Below, in pieces: positions 1 through 7,445 of a DNA stretch of 13,793 nt; position 1 is the first letter of the stretch, and the number at the start of each line of letters is the position of its first letter. Source of the DNA: Pseudomonadales bacterium (GTDB lineage: Bacteria > Pseudomonadota > Gammaproteobacteria > Pseudomonadales > UBA7239); the NCBI GenBank assembly GCA_020443005.1, contig JAGRJA010000084.1, positions 1 to 13,793 on the forward strand. Reading direction: 5' to 3'. Made by a program: the position numbers and the translations under genes. The notes beneath the pieces are model-generated. The model did no database searches. It had not been told where the DNA came from and was given only the letters and a program-made list of their open reading frames with translations.

Positions 1-627
1 TATTGCACCGAATATCACTTGAAAAACCATTACAACAATGAAGTAGGTGAAAGCGCCCATTTGTTCATTGTTATTGCGAAGCGCATTGTTTACGGCCATG
101 GCAGCAATGCGTGAGAAAAAGATAACAAAAGTGTTCAGTACACCTTGCAGAAGCGTGAGGGTGACCATATCGCCGTTGGCAATGTGACTGACTTCGTGGC
201 CCAGTACAGCTTCAGCCTCGTCTCTGCTCATCGAATTCAAAAGGCCGCTGCTCACTGCAACCAGCGCGCTGTTTTTGTTCATGCCTGTGGCAAAGGCGTT
301 TATATCTGGCGATTCGTAAACAGCGACTTCCGGCATGCCGATACCGGCATCGCGTGCTTGTCGCTTAACGGTTTCCAGCAACCATGACTCCATGCTGTTG
401 GAAGCCTTTTCGATCACTTTGGCACCCGTGCTCATTTTGGCAATCCACTTTGACATGGCCAATGAGATGAAGGAGCCGCCCATGCCGAAAATAAACGAAA
501 AAATCAGCAGGGGTGTAATACCCTGATTATCAATCTGGAAATAAGCGAAAACCAGATGCAACACAATGCTGAGCATGAAAATCACAGCGAGGTTGGTGAT
601 AATGAATAATGCTACGCGCTTAAACAT
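1..627 (-). CDS. htpX: HtpX, membrane zinc metalloprotease (partial, C-terminus outside window)
   Basis: HtpX is an inner-membrane M48 zinc protease that degrades misfolded or damaged membrane proteins, overlapping in role with FtsH. The 209 codons present begin MFKRVALFIITNLAV and show two N-terminal membrane segments (about residues 5-28 and 37-58). The zinc-binding HEVSH motif follows at residues 144-148 (ligands H144 and H148, catalytic E145), then a further membrane segment near 160-178 and the start of another at 192-209. The E. coli protein has about 293 residues, so roughly 80 C-terminal residues, including the third zinc ligand, lie beyond the left edge. The ATG start at 625-627 has a good GGAG ribosome binding site about 7 nt upstream. 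A sigma-32-like promoter lies just upstream (663-690), as expected for a heat-shock gene. Family assignment is very secure. Confidence 0.96.
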   Translation of the reverse strand, partial: MFKRVALFIITNLAVIFMLSIVLHLVFAYFQIDNQGITPLLIFSFIFGMGGSFISLAMSKWIAKMSTGAKVIEKASNSMESWLLETVKRQARDAGIGMPEVAVYESPDINAFATGMNKNSALVAVSSGLLNSMSRDEAEAVLGHEVSHIANGDMVTLTLLQGVLNTFVIFFSRIAAMAVNNALRNNNEQMGAFTYFIVVMVFQVIFGAI

Positions 628-662
628 CAGTTACTCCTGTCAGAATGAAGTTCGCGACTCTT

Positions 663-690
663 ATATGGGGTGTAAACGCCACCTTTAAAG
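663..690 (-). promoter_or_regulatory. Sigma-32 (RpoH) heat-shock promoter of htpX
   Basis: Read on the minus strand there is CTTTAAA (684-690), a 13-nt spacer, then CCCCATAT (663-670). The E. coli sigma-32 consensus is CTTGAAA, 11-15 nt, CCCCATNT, so only one -35 base differs and the -10 is a full match. Transcription would begin near 655, giving a leader of about 28 nt before the htpX ATG. htpX belongs to the sigma-32 regulon in E. coli, so match and context agree. Seen in sequence; function inferred. Confidence 0.75.
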
Positions 691-838
691 AGCGCGCTTT
701 TGAAAAAAAGTTCCCTTTGCCTGGCTTTATACGAAATTGCAAGCAAATGGATTAATGCCGATAAATACTGTGGTTAATTGCAGGGGCGTTATGATGTTAC
801 AGGTCAGGGGTATGTGAGCCTGTTTTATCCCTGTTGCA

Positions 839-2422
839 TCAGAAATGTTCACTGTCAGCCTTGTGCCAGTCGCTTGCATATTGCGGGTTGATCTCGTCGT
901 TTAACAGCTCTCTTGGTTTGAGCGGTGTATAAATCTCATCATAATGTCGGGTGGTTTCATCATCAATGCGTCGATGCAAATGATGAGCTTGAAGTTTTGA
1001 CGGGTTATCCAGCCCCATGGCGCCTACCAACTCAAGCAGGCTTTTTACGGTGGCTTTTTGATAGTTGAGCACGCGATGGCTCTTGGCCTCCACATCCAGT
1101 GCCTTGCTGCGTTTTTTGTCTTGCGTAGCGATGCCGGTCGGGCACTCGTTGCTGTTGCAGGTTCTCGATTGTACACAGCCCAGCGCCAGCATCATGGAGC
1201 GGGCAGCATTGACGACATCGGCACCCAATGCACACTTGATCAGCATATCAAAGCCGCTGGCTGTTTTTCCGGAGGCAATGATTTTAACCCTGTTGCGAAG
1301 CCCGCAGCCAATCAGGCAATTGTGAACAAAGTAAATGGCTTCGTTACAGGGTGTGCCCAGATAATTGGAGAATTCAACCGGAGCAGCACCAGTGCCACCT
1401 TCTGCTCCATCAATGGTAATAAAGTCTGGCGTTATGCCTGTTTTCAGCATCGCCTTACAGATCGACATGAATTCCGAACGAATACCGATACACAGTTTGA
1501 AACCGGTTGGCTTGCCGCCACTCAATGTTCGCAGTTGCTGAATAAAGCGCAGCAGCCCTTCTGGCGAATCGAAGGCCGTGTGTGCAGCAGGAGAGTGGCA
1601 GGTCGTTGCAATAGGCACCTCGCGAATGCTGGCAATTTCTGCGCTGACCTTTGCCGCCGGAAGCAAGCCGCCGTGAGCCGGTTTTGCACCTTGGGACAGT
1701 TTTACTTCAATCATCTTGATTTGAGGGTCGACAGCTTTTTTTTCAAACCTTTCGGCAGAAAAATTACCCTGTTCATCCCTGCAACCGAAATAACCTGTGC
1801 CGATTTGCCAGATCAGGTCACCCTTGAACTGACGATGGTAAGGGCTAATGCCACCTTCGCCGGTGTTGTGTGCAAAGTTGCCCATCGCGGCACCTTTGTT
1901 CAGGGCGAGAATGGCATGATCGCTCAAAGCGCCAAAACTCATCGCAGAAATATTCAGTAAAGAGGAGGAATAGGGTTGCCTGCAATCCGGCCCGCCAATA
2001 TTTACGCGCACATTGTTTTCTGAAAGATACAGCGGTTTTATCGAGTGCTGAATATGAATGTAGCCTGTATCGAGAATATCCCGTTCGGTGCCGAAGGCCA
2101 GTGTGTCGCGCACGCCTTTTGCTCGCCGATAAATCAGGTCGCGCTCTTCCCGGTCAAAAGGGCGTTCTTCCAGATTGTCGGCAACAAAGTATTGCTGAAT
2201 ACCGGGGCGGATATGTTCAGAGAAGTAGCGTAAATACGCCAGTACGGGGTACAGTCGGTTTAATGTGTGCGGGCTGTGGTAGAGGTCGTAAAAGCCGATC
2301 AGCCCATAAAGCAAACAGAAAATAAAAAAATAGAGGGCTACCGGTGAATAAAGCGATAAAACCGCAAAAATGATGCTGCCGCCTGCGGCAATGAGCCAGT
2401 AGAGTTTTTGAACGGTGGTCAT
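839..2422 (-). CDS. Membrane-anchored FMN-binding glutamate synthase-like protein (GltB2 type)
   Basis: This 527-residue protein is related to the FMN-binding synthase domain of the glutamate synthase large subunit (COG0069 type). Two hydrophobic segments at the N-terminus (about 7-24 and 27-46) should anchor it in the inner membrane. The synthase barrel then runs from about residue 110 to 470, with conserved stretches GEGGIS (188-193), AKPAHGGLLPAAKVS (246-260) and DGAEGGTGAAP (338-348). Cysteines C416, C422 and C427 have the C-x5-C-x4-C spacing, with a following proline, of the GltB 3Fe-4S cluster. There is no N-terminal glutaminase domain and no neighbouring gltD-like gene, so classical glutamine-dependent synthase activity cannot be assumed; electron donor and substrate are unknown. 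The ATG at 2422 has a GAGG ribosome binding site. The gene stands alone, 211 bp upstream of htpX on the same strand. Family secure, function open. Confidence 0.9.
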   Translation of the reverse strand: MTTVQKLYWLIAAGGSIIFAVLSLYSPVALYFFIFCLLYGLIGFYDLYHSPHTLNRLYPVLAYLRYFSEHIRPGIQQYFVADNLEERPFDREERDLIYRRAKGVRDTLAFGTERDILDTGYIHIQHSIKPLYLSENNVRVNIGGPDCRQPYSSSLLNISAMSFGALSDHAILALNKGAAMGNFAHNTGEGGISPYHRQFKGDLIWQIGTGYFGCRDEQGNFSAERFEKKAVDPQIKMIEVKLSQGAKPAHGGLLPAAKVSAEIASIREVPIATTCHSPAAHTAFDSPEGLLRFIQQLRTLSGGKPTGFKLCIGIRSEFMSICKAMLKTGITPDFITIDGAEGGTGAAPVEFSNYLGTPCNEAIYFVHNCLIGCGLRNRVKIIASGKTASGFDMLIKCALGADVVNAARSMMLALGCVQSRTCNSNECPTGIATQDKKRSKALDVEAKSHRVLNYQKATVKSLLELVGAMGLDNPSKLQAHHLHRRIDDETTRHYDEIYTPLKPRELLNDEINPQYASDWHKADSEHF

Positions 2423-2455
2423 TTATTAGCCCTCATTATCGATTCAAATTATGGT

Positions 2456-2471
2456 TGCAGTATATTCTGCA
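2456..2471. promoter_or_regulatory. Dyad TGCAG-N6-CTGCA upstream of the FMN protein gene
   Basis: A perfect 5-bp inverted repeat with a 6-bp centre lies 34-49 bp upstream of the ATG at 2422. On the minus strand it contains TATACT, a plausible -10 element for that gene, though no good -35 was found at the usual distance. A repressor site over the promoter is possible. The arms are short, so chance is not excluded. Confidence 0.3.
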
Positions 2472-2535
2472 TTATGGAAATAGGCGCATTCCTTTTTACT
2501 TTGATTTCCCGGCGGGTACGAAAAATTTGACAGGG

Positions 2536-2576
2536 TAATTTTTATAAGTGATGCTTCCTACCCATAAAAATTATGG
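2536..2576. repeat. AT-rich inverted repeats upstream of the secreted protein gene
   Basis: TAATTTTTAT (2536-2545) and its exact reverse complement ATAAAAATTA (2564-2573) are separated by 18 bp. The right arm is also part of a compact dyad, CCATAA-AAA-TTATGG (2562-2576). The cluster lies 79-119 bp upstream of the ATG at 2655, where transcriptional regulators often bind. The local AT content raises the chance of coincidence. Confidence 0.35.
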
Positions 2577-2604
2577 ATGACTTTCTTGAAACAATAAATT
2601 AGCG

Positions 2605-2614
2605 CCATCGATGG
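2605..2614. promoter_or_regulatory. Palindrome CCATCGATGG before the secreted protein gene
   Basis: A perfect 10-bp palindrome lies 41-50 bp upstream of the ATG at 2655. It shares CCAT/ATGG ends with the dyad at 2562-2576; the two start 43 bp apart, about four helical turns. They could be paired operator sites, but no protein family is suggested by the sequence. Confidence 0.25.
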
Positions 2615-2654
2615 ATTTGATGGGGGCTATCAATAAAATACAAAGGGGGGTGCC

Positions 2655-5600
2655 ATGAAGGCCTCAATTCAATTGCAATTTAATGGTTCGTTTATCCGTT
2701 CGTTTTTTAAGCTGGCCGTAACTTCCGTAATTATTCTGGCAACGCCATGCCCTGCGCTGGCCTCGTTGTCGGTCAGCGAAGGAGCACAGGCGGATTCTCC
2801 GTTATTCGGCTTGGGTGACTTCAAGAAGAAAGATGACAATCTTTCTGTCTATAGTGAAAGCTCCATGTCGCCAAACCAGATAAGTCGTATCGTCTTTGAC
2901 CAGTCATTCGCCCAGAATTATCGGTACCCTTCCGGCCATATGGGCAATTTTGTCGACCCGAATTACTGGCAGAATGATGGCGATAAGATGATGAGCTATT
3001 GGATGAATGGCGATACCGCAAAATCGCCTGCTGATTACGCATCCGAAAATAGCACTTCAGCGGAAACTTATTTCAATTTTTATATGCTCGACAGCAGCAA
3101 AATCGTCCCTTCATTCGCTCGTAATAATGAAACCAGGCCCAGCCTGAAGTTGGCTGACAGGGTGCTGGCGGCAAAAGAAAATAACGCAACCATCACTTTT
3201 ATTTGCAACATGGTGACGCCCGGCGCAGATTATTTTTACGCGACGGATGATGACCCTTCAACGCATTACGACACTCGTCACCCTCGCCGAACAGGTTGGC
3301 CTGGTGAAGTGGTTTCGAACGCGGCCTACCCCTCCGACCCCTATGGAAGAACAAAAGACCAGAATGTGTGGTGGGACCATATGAAACAGCGCGCTTTTGC
3401 CTGTGTTCATATGTTGAACAAGGCGAAGGCGTATGGTTTGCCTGATAGCCAGATTCGGGTAGAACTGGGCAATGAACTGTTTTTTCAGCAACGCACCTAT
3501 GTGTTGGAGGCGTTTCCCCCAGCTTTGAATAGCATAGTTGATAGCCTGGACGATAGTAATGATGCTTTTTGGCAAGATTATTTGCCCCGAACAACCGGGG
3601 AGGATTTACCTGCAACTGAGTATGAAGATGATTATTCCCAGAGCAGTACTTGCCCTGGTGGTAATAACACAACACCATTAAGAACAATAATCCAGAATGA
3701 ATATTTGCTACACGGCAAGTACCGGTTTGATGAAGGCTGTTATGATAGCAGCAGCGATGCCGATATCGATTATACAAACCGTACCAGCGCCATACAGAGC
3801 ATTGTTGAACGGCTCCCGGTAGATGATTCCTATGCCTATGCAGCCAAATATTTTATAGACCTGATAAAGCACAAGGTTGATGCCAAAGAAGGTACAGATA
3901 ATGAAATAAAATTTGCCGCGATAAAGTCTGATTCCAAACGCGGTTACCTTTCGGATAATGGAACAGGTACAGCAGATCAATATTGGGATTCCAATAAATC
4001 TGCCCCATCAACATTAACGGATGTGCCGTTACAGACTAATAATCCAAACGCATGGGGCTTGGGTTTGCGCAGAATCAGTGAGTGGGACAAGGTGAACCTG
4101 CCTGTTCTTCTGGATGCGCCGGATGCTAATAATCCACAAAGGCTGGGTGTTGGTGACTGGGTGAGTGGTCTGGTGTCGCACGATTATGTGCAAAGCCCGG
4201 CGTCCTGTTTCGACAGCTCCAACTGGGAGAGTTTTTATGACCAGAACAGCGAAGATCCCATTGGCAAATTGGCAAGGGTAATCTACAAGGACTTTGAAGA
4301 AAAAGCCTATGGCGACAAGGGTTGTGTACATCAAAGCTGTGTCACAGAGGGGAACAGGAAGCCGCTGTGGTTTACCGAGTATGCCTTTGATATTAAGTCT
4401 TCGTCTTTTCTCGCAAGCCGTGGTTTTGTTCGAAATCCTAATCTCGACCCTGCCGATGATCCTGGTTTGATTGCAGCCAACGCCTACAACCACAGTTGGG
4501 GCAAGGCATTGGCAACGGCTTATTACATATCTACCTTGTTAGGCGGTAGCCCGGCAGATCCTCACGGAGGTGATCATTCGGCAGGCTCACTGGATTATTT
4601 TTCCATTGCGGCGATGCTGCCCTGGGGCGATACCGAGAATGACCCTCAAGCGATTGGCGGTACCGGCAAAATGTTGACGCTCTGGAACAGGGCGGCCAAA
4701 GGTGCCGATACATTAACACCGCTGAGCTTTGGTGGTGTGCCAACACTGGCCCATTCTGACCCGGGCCCTGCAGGCTGGAGCTGCACCAATGACAATAGTT
4801 TGGGGTCTAATGAGGTGTTTCTGGCCGGTGTGCATGGTTGGAAGTTTTCAAGAGTGAATGGTTTTTCAAATTATATTTTTATCAATTTTACCGGGGATCA
4901 GCAGCTGCTATATAACACTAATAATGAGTTAAGCAGTGGTATTAAAAAGATTATTACAAAAATGTATGTTCTGAATGATCGGCTTTCCGTAGCGCCATCA
5001 AGTAATCTCTGGTCTTATGATAATTTTATGACTACTTCCGGCTCCATTGTTCTGGAGCCGCGCTCTGTCGTTCTGGTGGAATTTGATACGAGTGTTGTCA
5101 ATGATATACCCGATAACTGGGAGCTAACCGAGAATTCTGCAATTCTGAATGATTATCTTGAGCAATTGTTTGAAACCAGAGATAGCGATCGGGATGGCAT
5201 ACCGGATAGTTGGGAGAGTGCTGCTGGTAGCAATCCGAATGTTTTCAATGTGGATACTGATGGAGATGGTTTGGCAAACAGCGTTGAGTTTGACACTGTA
5301 GATCTGTCAGCTGGTGAAACTGGTAAATATGAGTTTGATTCAGATGGTGATGGAATGAGTGATGGGTGGGAGGTTATGATTGGTTCTTCCCCGACTGTTC
5401 CTAACAATTACGATGATGATGGTGATGGAATACCGAATTATCTTGAGTTTAGCACTGTAGATCTGTCAGCTGGTGAAACTGGTAAATATGAATTTGATTC
5501 AGATGGTGATGGACTGGGTGATGGTCAGGAGATTGCAATATTTGGTACTAATCCTACAGTTTTTGATACAGATAATGATGGTATTCCTGATGGGTTGGAT

Positions 5601-6497
5601 AACCATTTAACGGCTGGTGATAGTGATGGCGACCGAGTAAAAAATGCCGCAGATTCCTATGACGACATATCTGATTGTTGTACATCAGGAAATTATGTCT
5701 TATTGAATTTGAGTAGTGAGCCTTCGGATCCGCCATTAGATTCTGATAATGATGGGCTTATAGACCTCTACGAGTCGATGGTTGTTGGAGCAAATTTAGG
5801 TTCGCTTGACACTGATGTTGATGATTTGAATGACTATGATGAGGTTGAGCGTCGAGGCACAAAAGTAAATACTGGAGATACTGATGGCGATAGCTTGAGT
5901 GATGCTGATGAGCTGAATGCATTCACTGCATTTCCTTTGCTGACTGATACGGCAAGTGATCCTTTGATGGTTGATTCAGATAGTGACGGTTTGAATGATA
6001 GTGTTGAGCTTGGATTTTCTTCGCCAACCAAACCGTTGAATGCGGATTCCGATGGTGATGGTAGTCCTGATGATTGGGAAGTGAATGTGTTTAATTCTGA
6101 TCCCAATCTTAATAATTTAGATTGGGATGAGGATGGTGTGCCGAATTATATTGAACTGAATAACTATGGCACAGATCGTTATAAGGCGGATTCCGATGAT
6201 GATGGCCTTGAGGATGGATACGAAATTGTGGTCTATGGTACAAACCCACTAAGCCCGCATTCTGATGCCGATATTAATGATTTTGATGGAGATGGGATTC
6301 CTGACGGTTTGGAGGTCTTGGTTGGTTCTGATCCTCTCTTCATAAATACTGATACTGACGGTGACGGAATTGCCAACTATTATGAGCCAAATTTTGGAAC
6401 CGATCCTTATAAGTCAGATACTGACTGTGATGGCGTTAATGACGGTCAGGAGTTGATAGATGGTACAGATCCAATCGGTGGGGCGTGTTCTCCTTGA
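2655..6497 (+). CDS. Large secreted glycosidase-like protein with thrombospondin type 3 repeats
   Basis: A 1280-residue exported protein. Residues 1-36 are a Sec signal peptide (basic start, hydrophobic core, cleavage probably after PALA). Residues about 60-690 look like a divergent clan-A glycoside hydrolase barrel: RYPSGHMGNF (near 90) resembles the RxPGG strand of GH79/GH51-type enzymes, VELGNEL carries a candidate acid/base E274, and LWFTEYAF a candidate nucleophile E575. About 690-812 resembles the beta-sandwich that follows such barrels, ending in EPRSVVLVEFD. From about 843 to the end there are roughly 17 DxDxDG-type calcium-binding thrombospondin type 3 repeats, common in large secreted proteins of Saccharophagus-like bacteria. 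Recognised: signal peptide and TSP3 (firm). Inferred: glycosidase activity (moderate); substrate unknown. The ATG is preceded by a strong AGGGGGG ribosome binding site. The gene is monocistronic, with a terminator 43 bp after its TGA. Confidence 0.85.
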   Translation: MKASIQLQFNGSFIRSFFKLAVTSVIILATPCPALASLSVSEGAQADSPLFGLGDFKKKDDNLSVYSESSMSPNQISRIVFDQSFAQNYRYPSGHMGNFVDPNYWQNDGDKMMSYWMNGDTAKSPADYASENSTSAETYFNFYMLDSSKIVPSFARNNETRPSLKLADRVLAAKENNATITFICNMVTPGADYFYATDDDPSTHYDTRHPRRTGWPGEVVSNAAYPSDPYGRTKDQNVWWDHMKQRAFACVHMLNKAKAYGLPDSQIRVELGNELFFQQRTYVLEAFPPALNSIVDSLDDSNDAFWQDYLPRTTGEDLPATEYEDDYSQSSTCPGGNNTTPLRTIIQNEYLLHGKYRFDEGCYDSSSDADIDYTNRTSAIQSIVERLPVDDSYAYAAKYFIDLIKHKVDAKEGTDNEIKFAAIKSDSKRGYLSDNGTGTADQYWDSNKSAPSTLTDVPLQTNNPNAWGLGLRRISEWDKVNLPVLLDAPDANNPQRLGVGDWVSGLVSHDYVQSPASCFDSSNWESFYDQNSEDPIGKLARVIYKDFEEKAYGDKGCVHQSCVTEGNRKPLWFTEYAFDIKSSSFLASRGFVRNPNLDPADDPGLIAANAYNHSWGKALATAYYISTLLGGSPADPHGGDHSAGSLDYFSIAAMLPWGDTENDPQAIGGTGKMLTLWNRAAKGADTLTPLSFGGVPTLAHSDPGPAGWSCTNDNSLGSNEVFLAGVHGWKFSRVNGFSNYIFINFTGDQQLLYNTNNELSSGIKKIITKMYVLNDRLSVAPSSNLWSYDNFMTTSGSIVLEPRSVVLVEFDTSVVNDIPDNWELTENSAILNDYLEQLFETRDSDRDGIPDSWESAAGSNPNVFNVDTDGDGLANSVEFDTVDLSAGETGKYEFDSDGDGMSDGWEVMIGSSPTVPNNYDDDGDGIPNYLEFSTVDLSAGETGKYEFDSDGDGLGDGQEIAIFGTNPTVFDTDNDGIPDGLDNHLTAGDSDGDRVKNAADSYDDISDCCTSGNYVLLNLSSEPSDPPLDSDNDGLIDLYESMVVGANLGSLDTDVDDLNDYDEVERRGTKVNTGDTDGDSLSDADELNAFTAFPLLTDTASDPLMVDSDSDGLNDSVELGFSSPTKPLNADSDGDGSPDDWEVNVFNSDPNLNNLDWDEDGVPNYIELNNYGTDRYKADSDDDGLEDGYEIVVYGTNPLSPHSDADINDFDGDGIPDGLEVLVGSDPLFINTDTDGDGIANYYEPNFGTDPYKSDTDCDGVNDGQELIDGTDPIGGACSP
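5284..5524 (+). repeat. Near-identical 82-bp direct repeat inside the TSP3 region
   Basis: Positions 5284-5365 and 5443-5524 match at 77 of 82 bases, with an offset of 159 bp (53 codons). The central 61 nt (5294-5354 against 5453-5513) differ at one synonymous G/A site. Both copies encode TVDLSAGETGKYEFDSDGDG. Other TSP3 repeats in this gene are not this similar in DNA sequence, so this is a recent in-frame duplication or gene-conversion tract. Confidence 0.9.
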
Positions 6498-6539
6498 GTC
6501 GGGGTACTGACTAGATTCTGCTCAACAGTTTTGGCGGTG

Positions 6540-6569
6540 AAAAAGGGCGGCATTTATGCTGTCCTTTTT
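6540..6569. terminator. Bidirectional rho-independent terminator between convergent genes
   Basis: A 12-bp stem (6540-6551 with 6558-6569, ten Watson-Crick and two G-T pairs on the plus strand) closes a 6-nt loop, ATTTAT. An A-run opens the stem and a T-run closes it, so it can work on both strands. It lies between the secreted protein stop (6497) and the hisA stop (6651) and can end both convergent transcripts. A second small inverted repeat, GCAATTC/GAATTGC (6581-6596), follows. Confidence 0.8.
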
Positions 6570-6650
6570 ATTTGGGTACTGCAATTCGTGAATTGCTGGT
6601 ACACATTAACTGAAAAGCATTTAATACGGCATTTACTGTTATTGTGGATT

Positions 6651-7388
6651 TTATTTTTCCAGGCTGTCGCAATAAACCTGCGCTTCCTCGACATCCAGTG
6701 TGCCTTCGTAGATGGCTCTGCCGGTAATAGCGCCAAGAATGCCCTGGCTCGAAACAGCGGCCAATGCCTTGATGTCATTCATGTTGGTGATGCCGCCGGA
6801 GGCGATGACCGGAATCGGCGAGGCTTTTGCCATGGCCAATGTTGCCTCTACATTCACACCCTGCATCATGCCATCGCGTGCGATGTCGGTGTAAACAATG
6901 GCAGATACGCCATCGTTGGCAAATTGTCTGGCAAGATCAGTGGCCTGCACCTCGGAAATTTCCGCCCAGCCATCCGTAGCCACCATGCCGTCCTGGGCAT
7001 CGAGGCCAACGATAATATGCGCTGGAAAATGCAGGCAGACCTGTTTCACAAAAGCAGGTTCCTTAACGGCTTTCGTGCCAATAATCAGGTAGCTGACACC
7101 GGCGCTCAGGTAGGCCTCTATGGTTTCTTCACTGCGAATGCCCCCGCCAATTTGTATAGGTAATTTGGGGTAAGCGCGTGCAATATCCTTGACGACATCT
7201 CCGTTGACCGGCTTTCCTTCAAAAGCACCGTTCAGGTCTACCAGATGCAAGCGGCGGCAACCGGCCTTTACCCACTTTGCTGCCATGGCGACCGGGTCAT
7301 CGGAGAAAGTAGTGGAATCTTCCATGCGACCCTGACGTAATCGCACACATTGGCCGTCTTTCAAATCAATCGCCGGAATTATCAACAT
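6651..7388 (-). CDS. hisA: HisA, ProFAR isomerase of histidine biosynthesis
   Basis: HisA (EC 5.3.1.16) converts ProFAR to PRFAR by an Amadori rearrangement, the step before the HisH/HisF synthase; it is cytoplasmic. The 245 residues are the normal length for this (beta-alpha)8 barrel. It begins MLIIPAIDLKDGQCVRL with catalytic D8, has the phosphate-binding IQIGGGIRS loop (79-86), VGLDAQDG with D130, the YTDIARDGM strand (167-174) and the second phosphate site VIASGGI (194-200). The ATG at 7386-7388 gives the family start; the ribosome binding site is weak (CAGG about 10 nt upstream). It is the last gene of the hisB-hisH-hisA group here, 57 bp after hisH. hisF, its usual downstream partner in pseudomonads, does not follow; the next gene is the convergent secreted protein. 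Assignment very secure. Confidence 0.97.
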   Translation of the reverse strand: MLIIPAIDLKDGQCVRLRQGRMEDSTTFSDDPVAMAAKWVKAGCRRLHLVDLNGAFEGKPVNGDVVKDIARAYPKLPIQIGGGIRSEETIEAYLSAGVSYLIIGTKAVKEPAFVKQVCLHFPAHIIVGLDAQDGMVATDGWAEISEVQATDLARQFANDGVSAIVYTDIARDGMMQGVNVEATLAMAKASPIPVIASGGITNMNDIKALAAVSSQGILGAITGRAIYEGTLDVEEAQVYCDSLEK

Positions 7389-7445
7389 AGTAGGTACCTG
7401 AATATAAAGTAAAAAAGAGGAATTGGTGAGCAGGGCTAATGAAAG

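Noticed and set aside
1058..1960. 300-codon plus-strand open frame
   Set aside because: It is antisense to the well-supported FMN glutamate-synthase-like gene, has no ribosome binding site and encodes no recognisable domain.
2527..2548. TTGACA followed by TATAAG as a promoter for the secreted protein gene
   Set aside because: The spacing is only 10 bp, too short for a sigma-70 promoter; no good -10 lies 16-18 bp after the TTGACA.
5153..6106. Minus-strand frames rich in Ser, Pro and Glu
   Set aside because: They are antisense translations of the GAT/GGT-rich TSP3 repeats, not genes.
6531..7163. 210-codon plus-strand open frame after the secreted protein
   Set aside because: It starts next to the terminator and runs antisense over hisA; no domain is recognisable.
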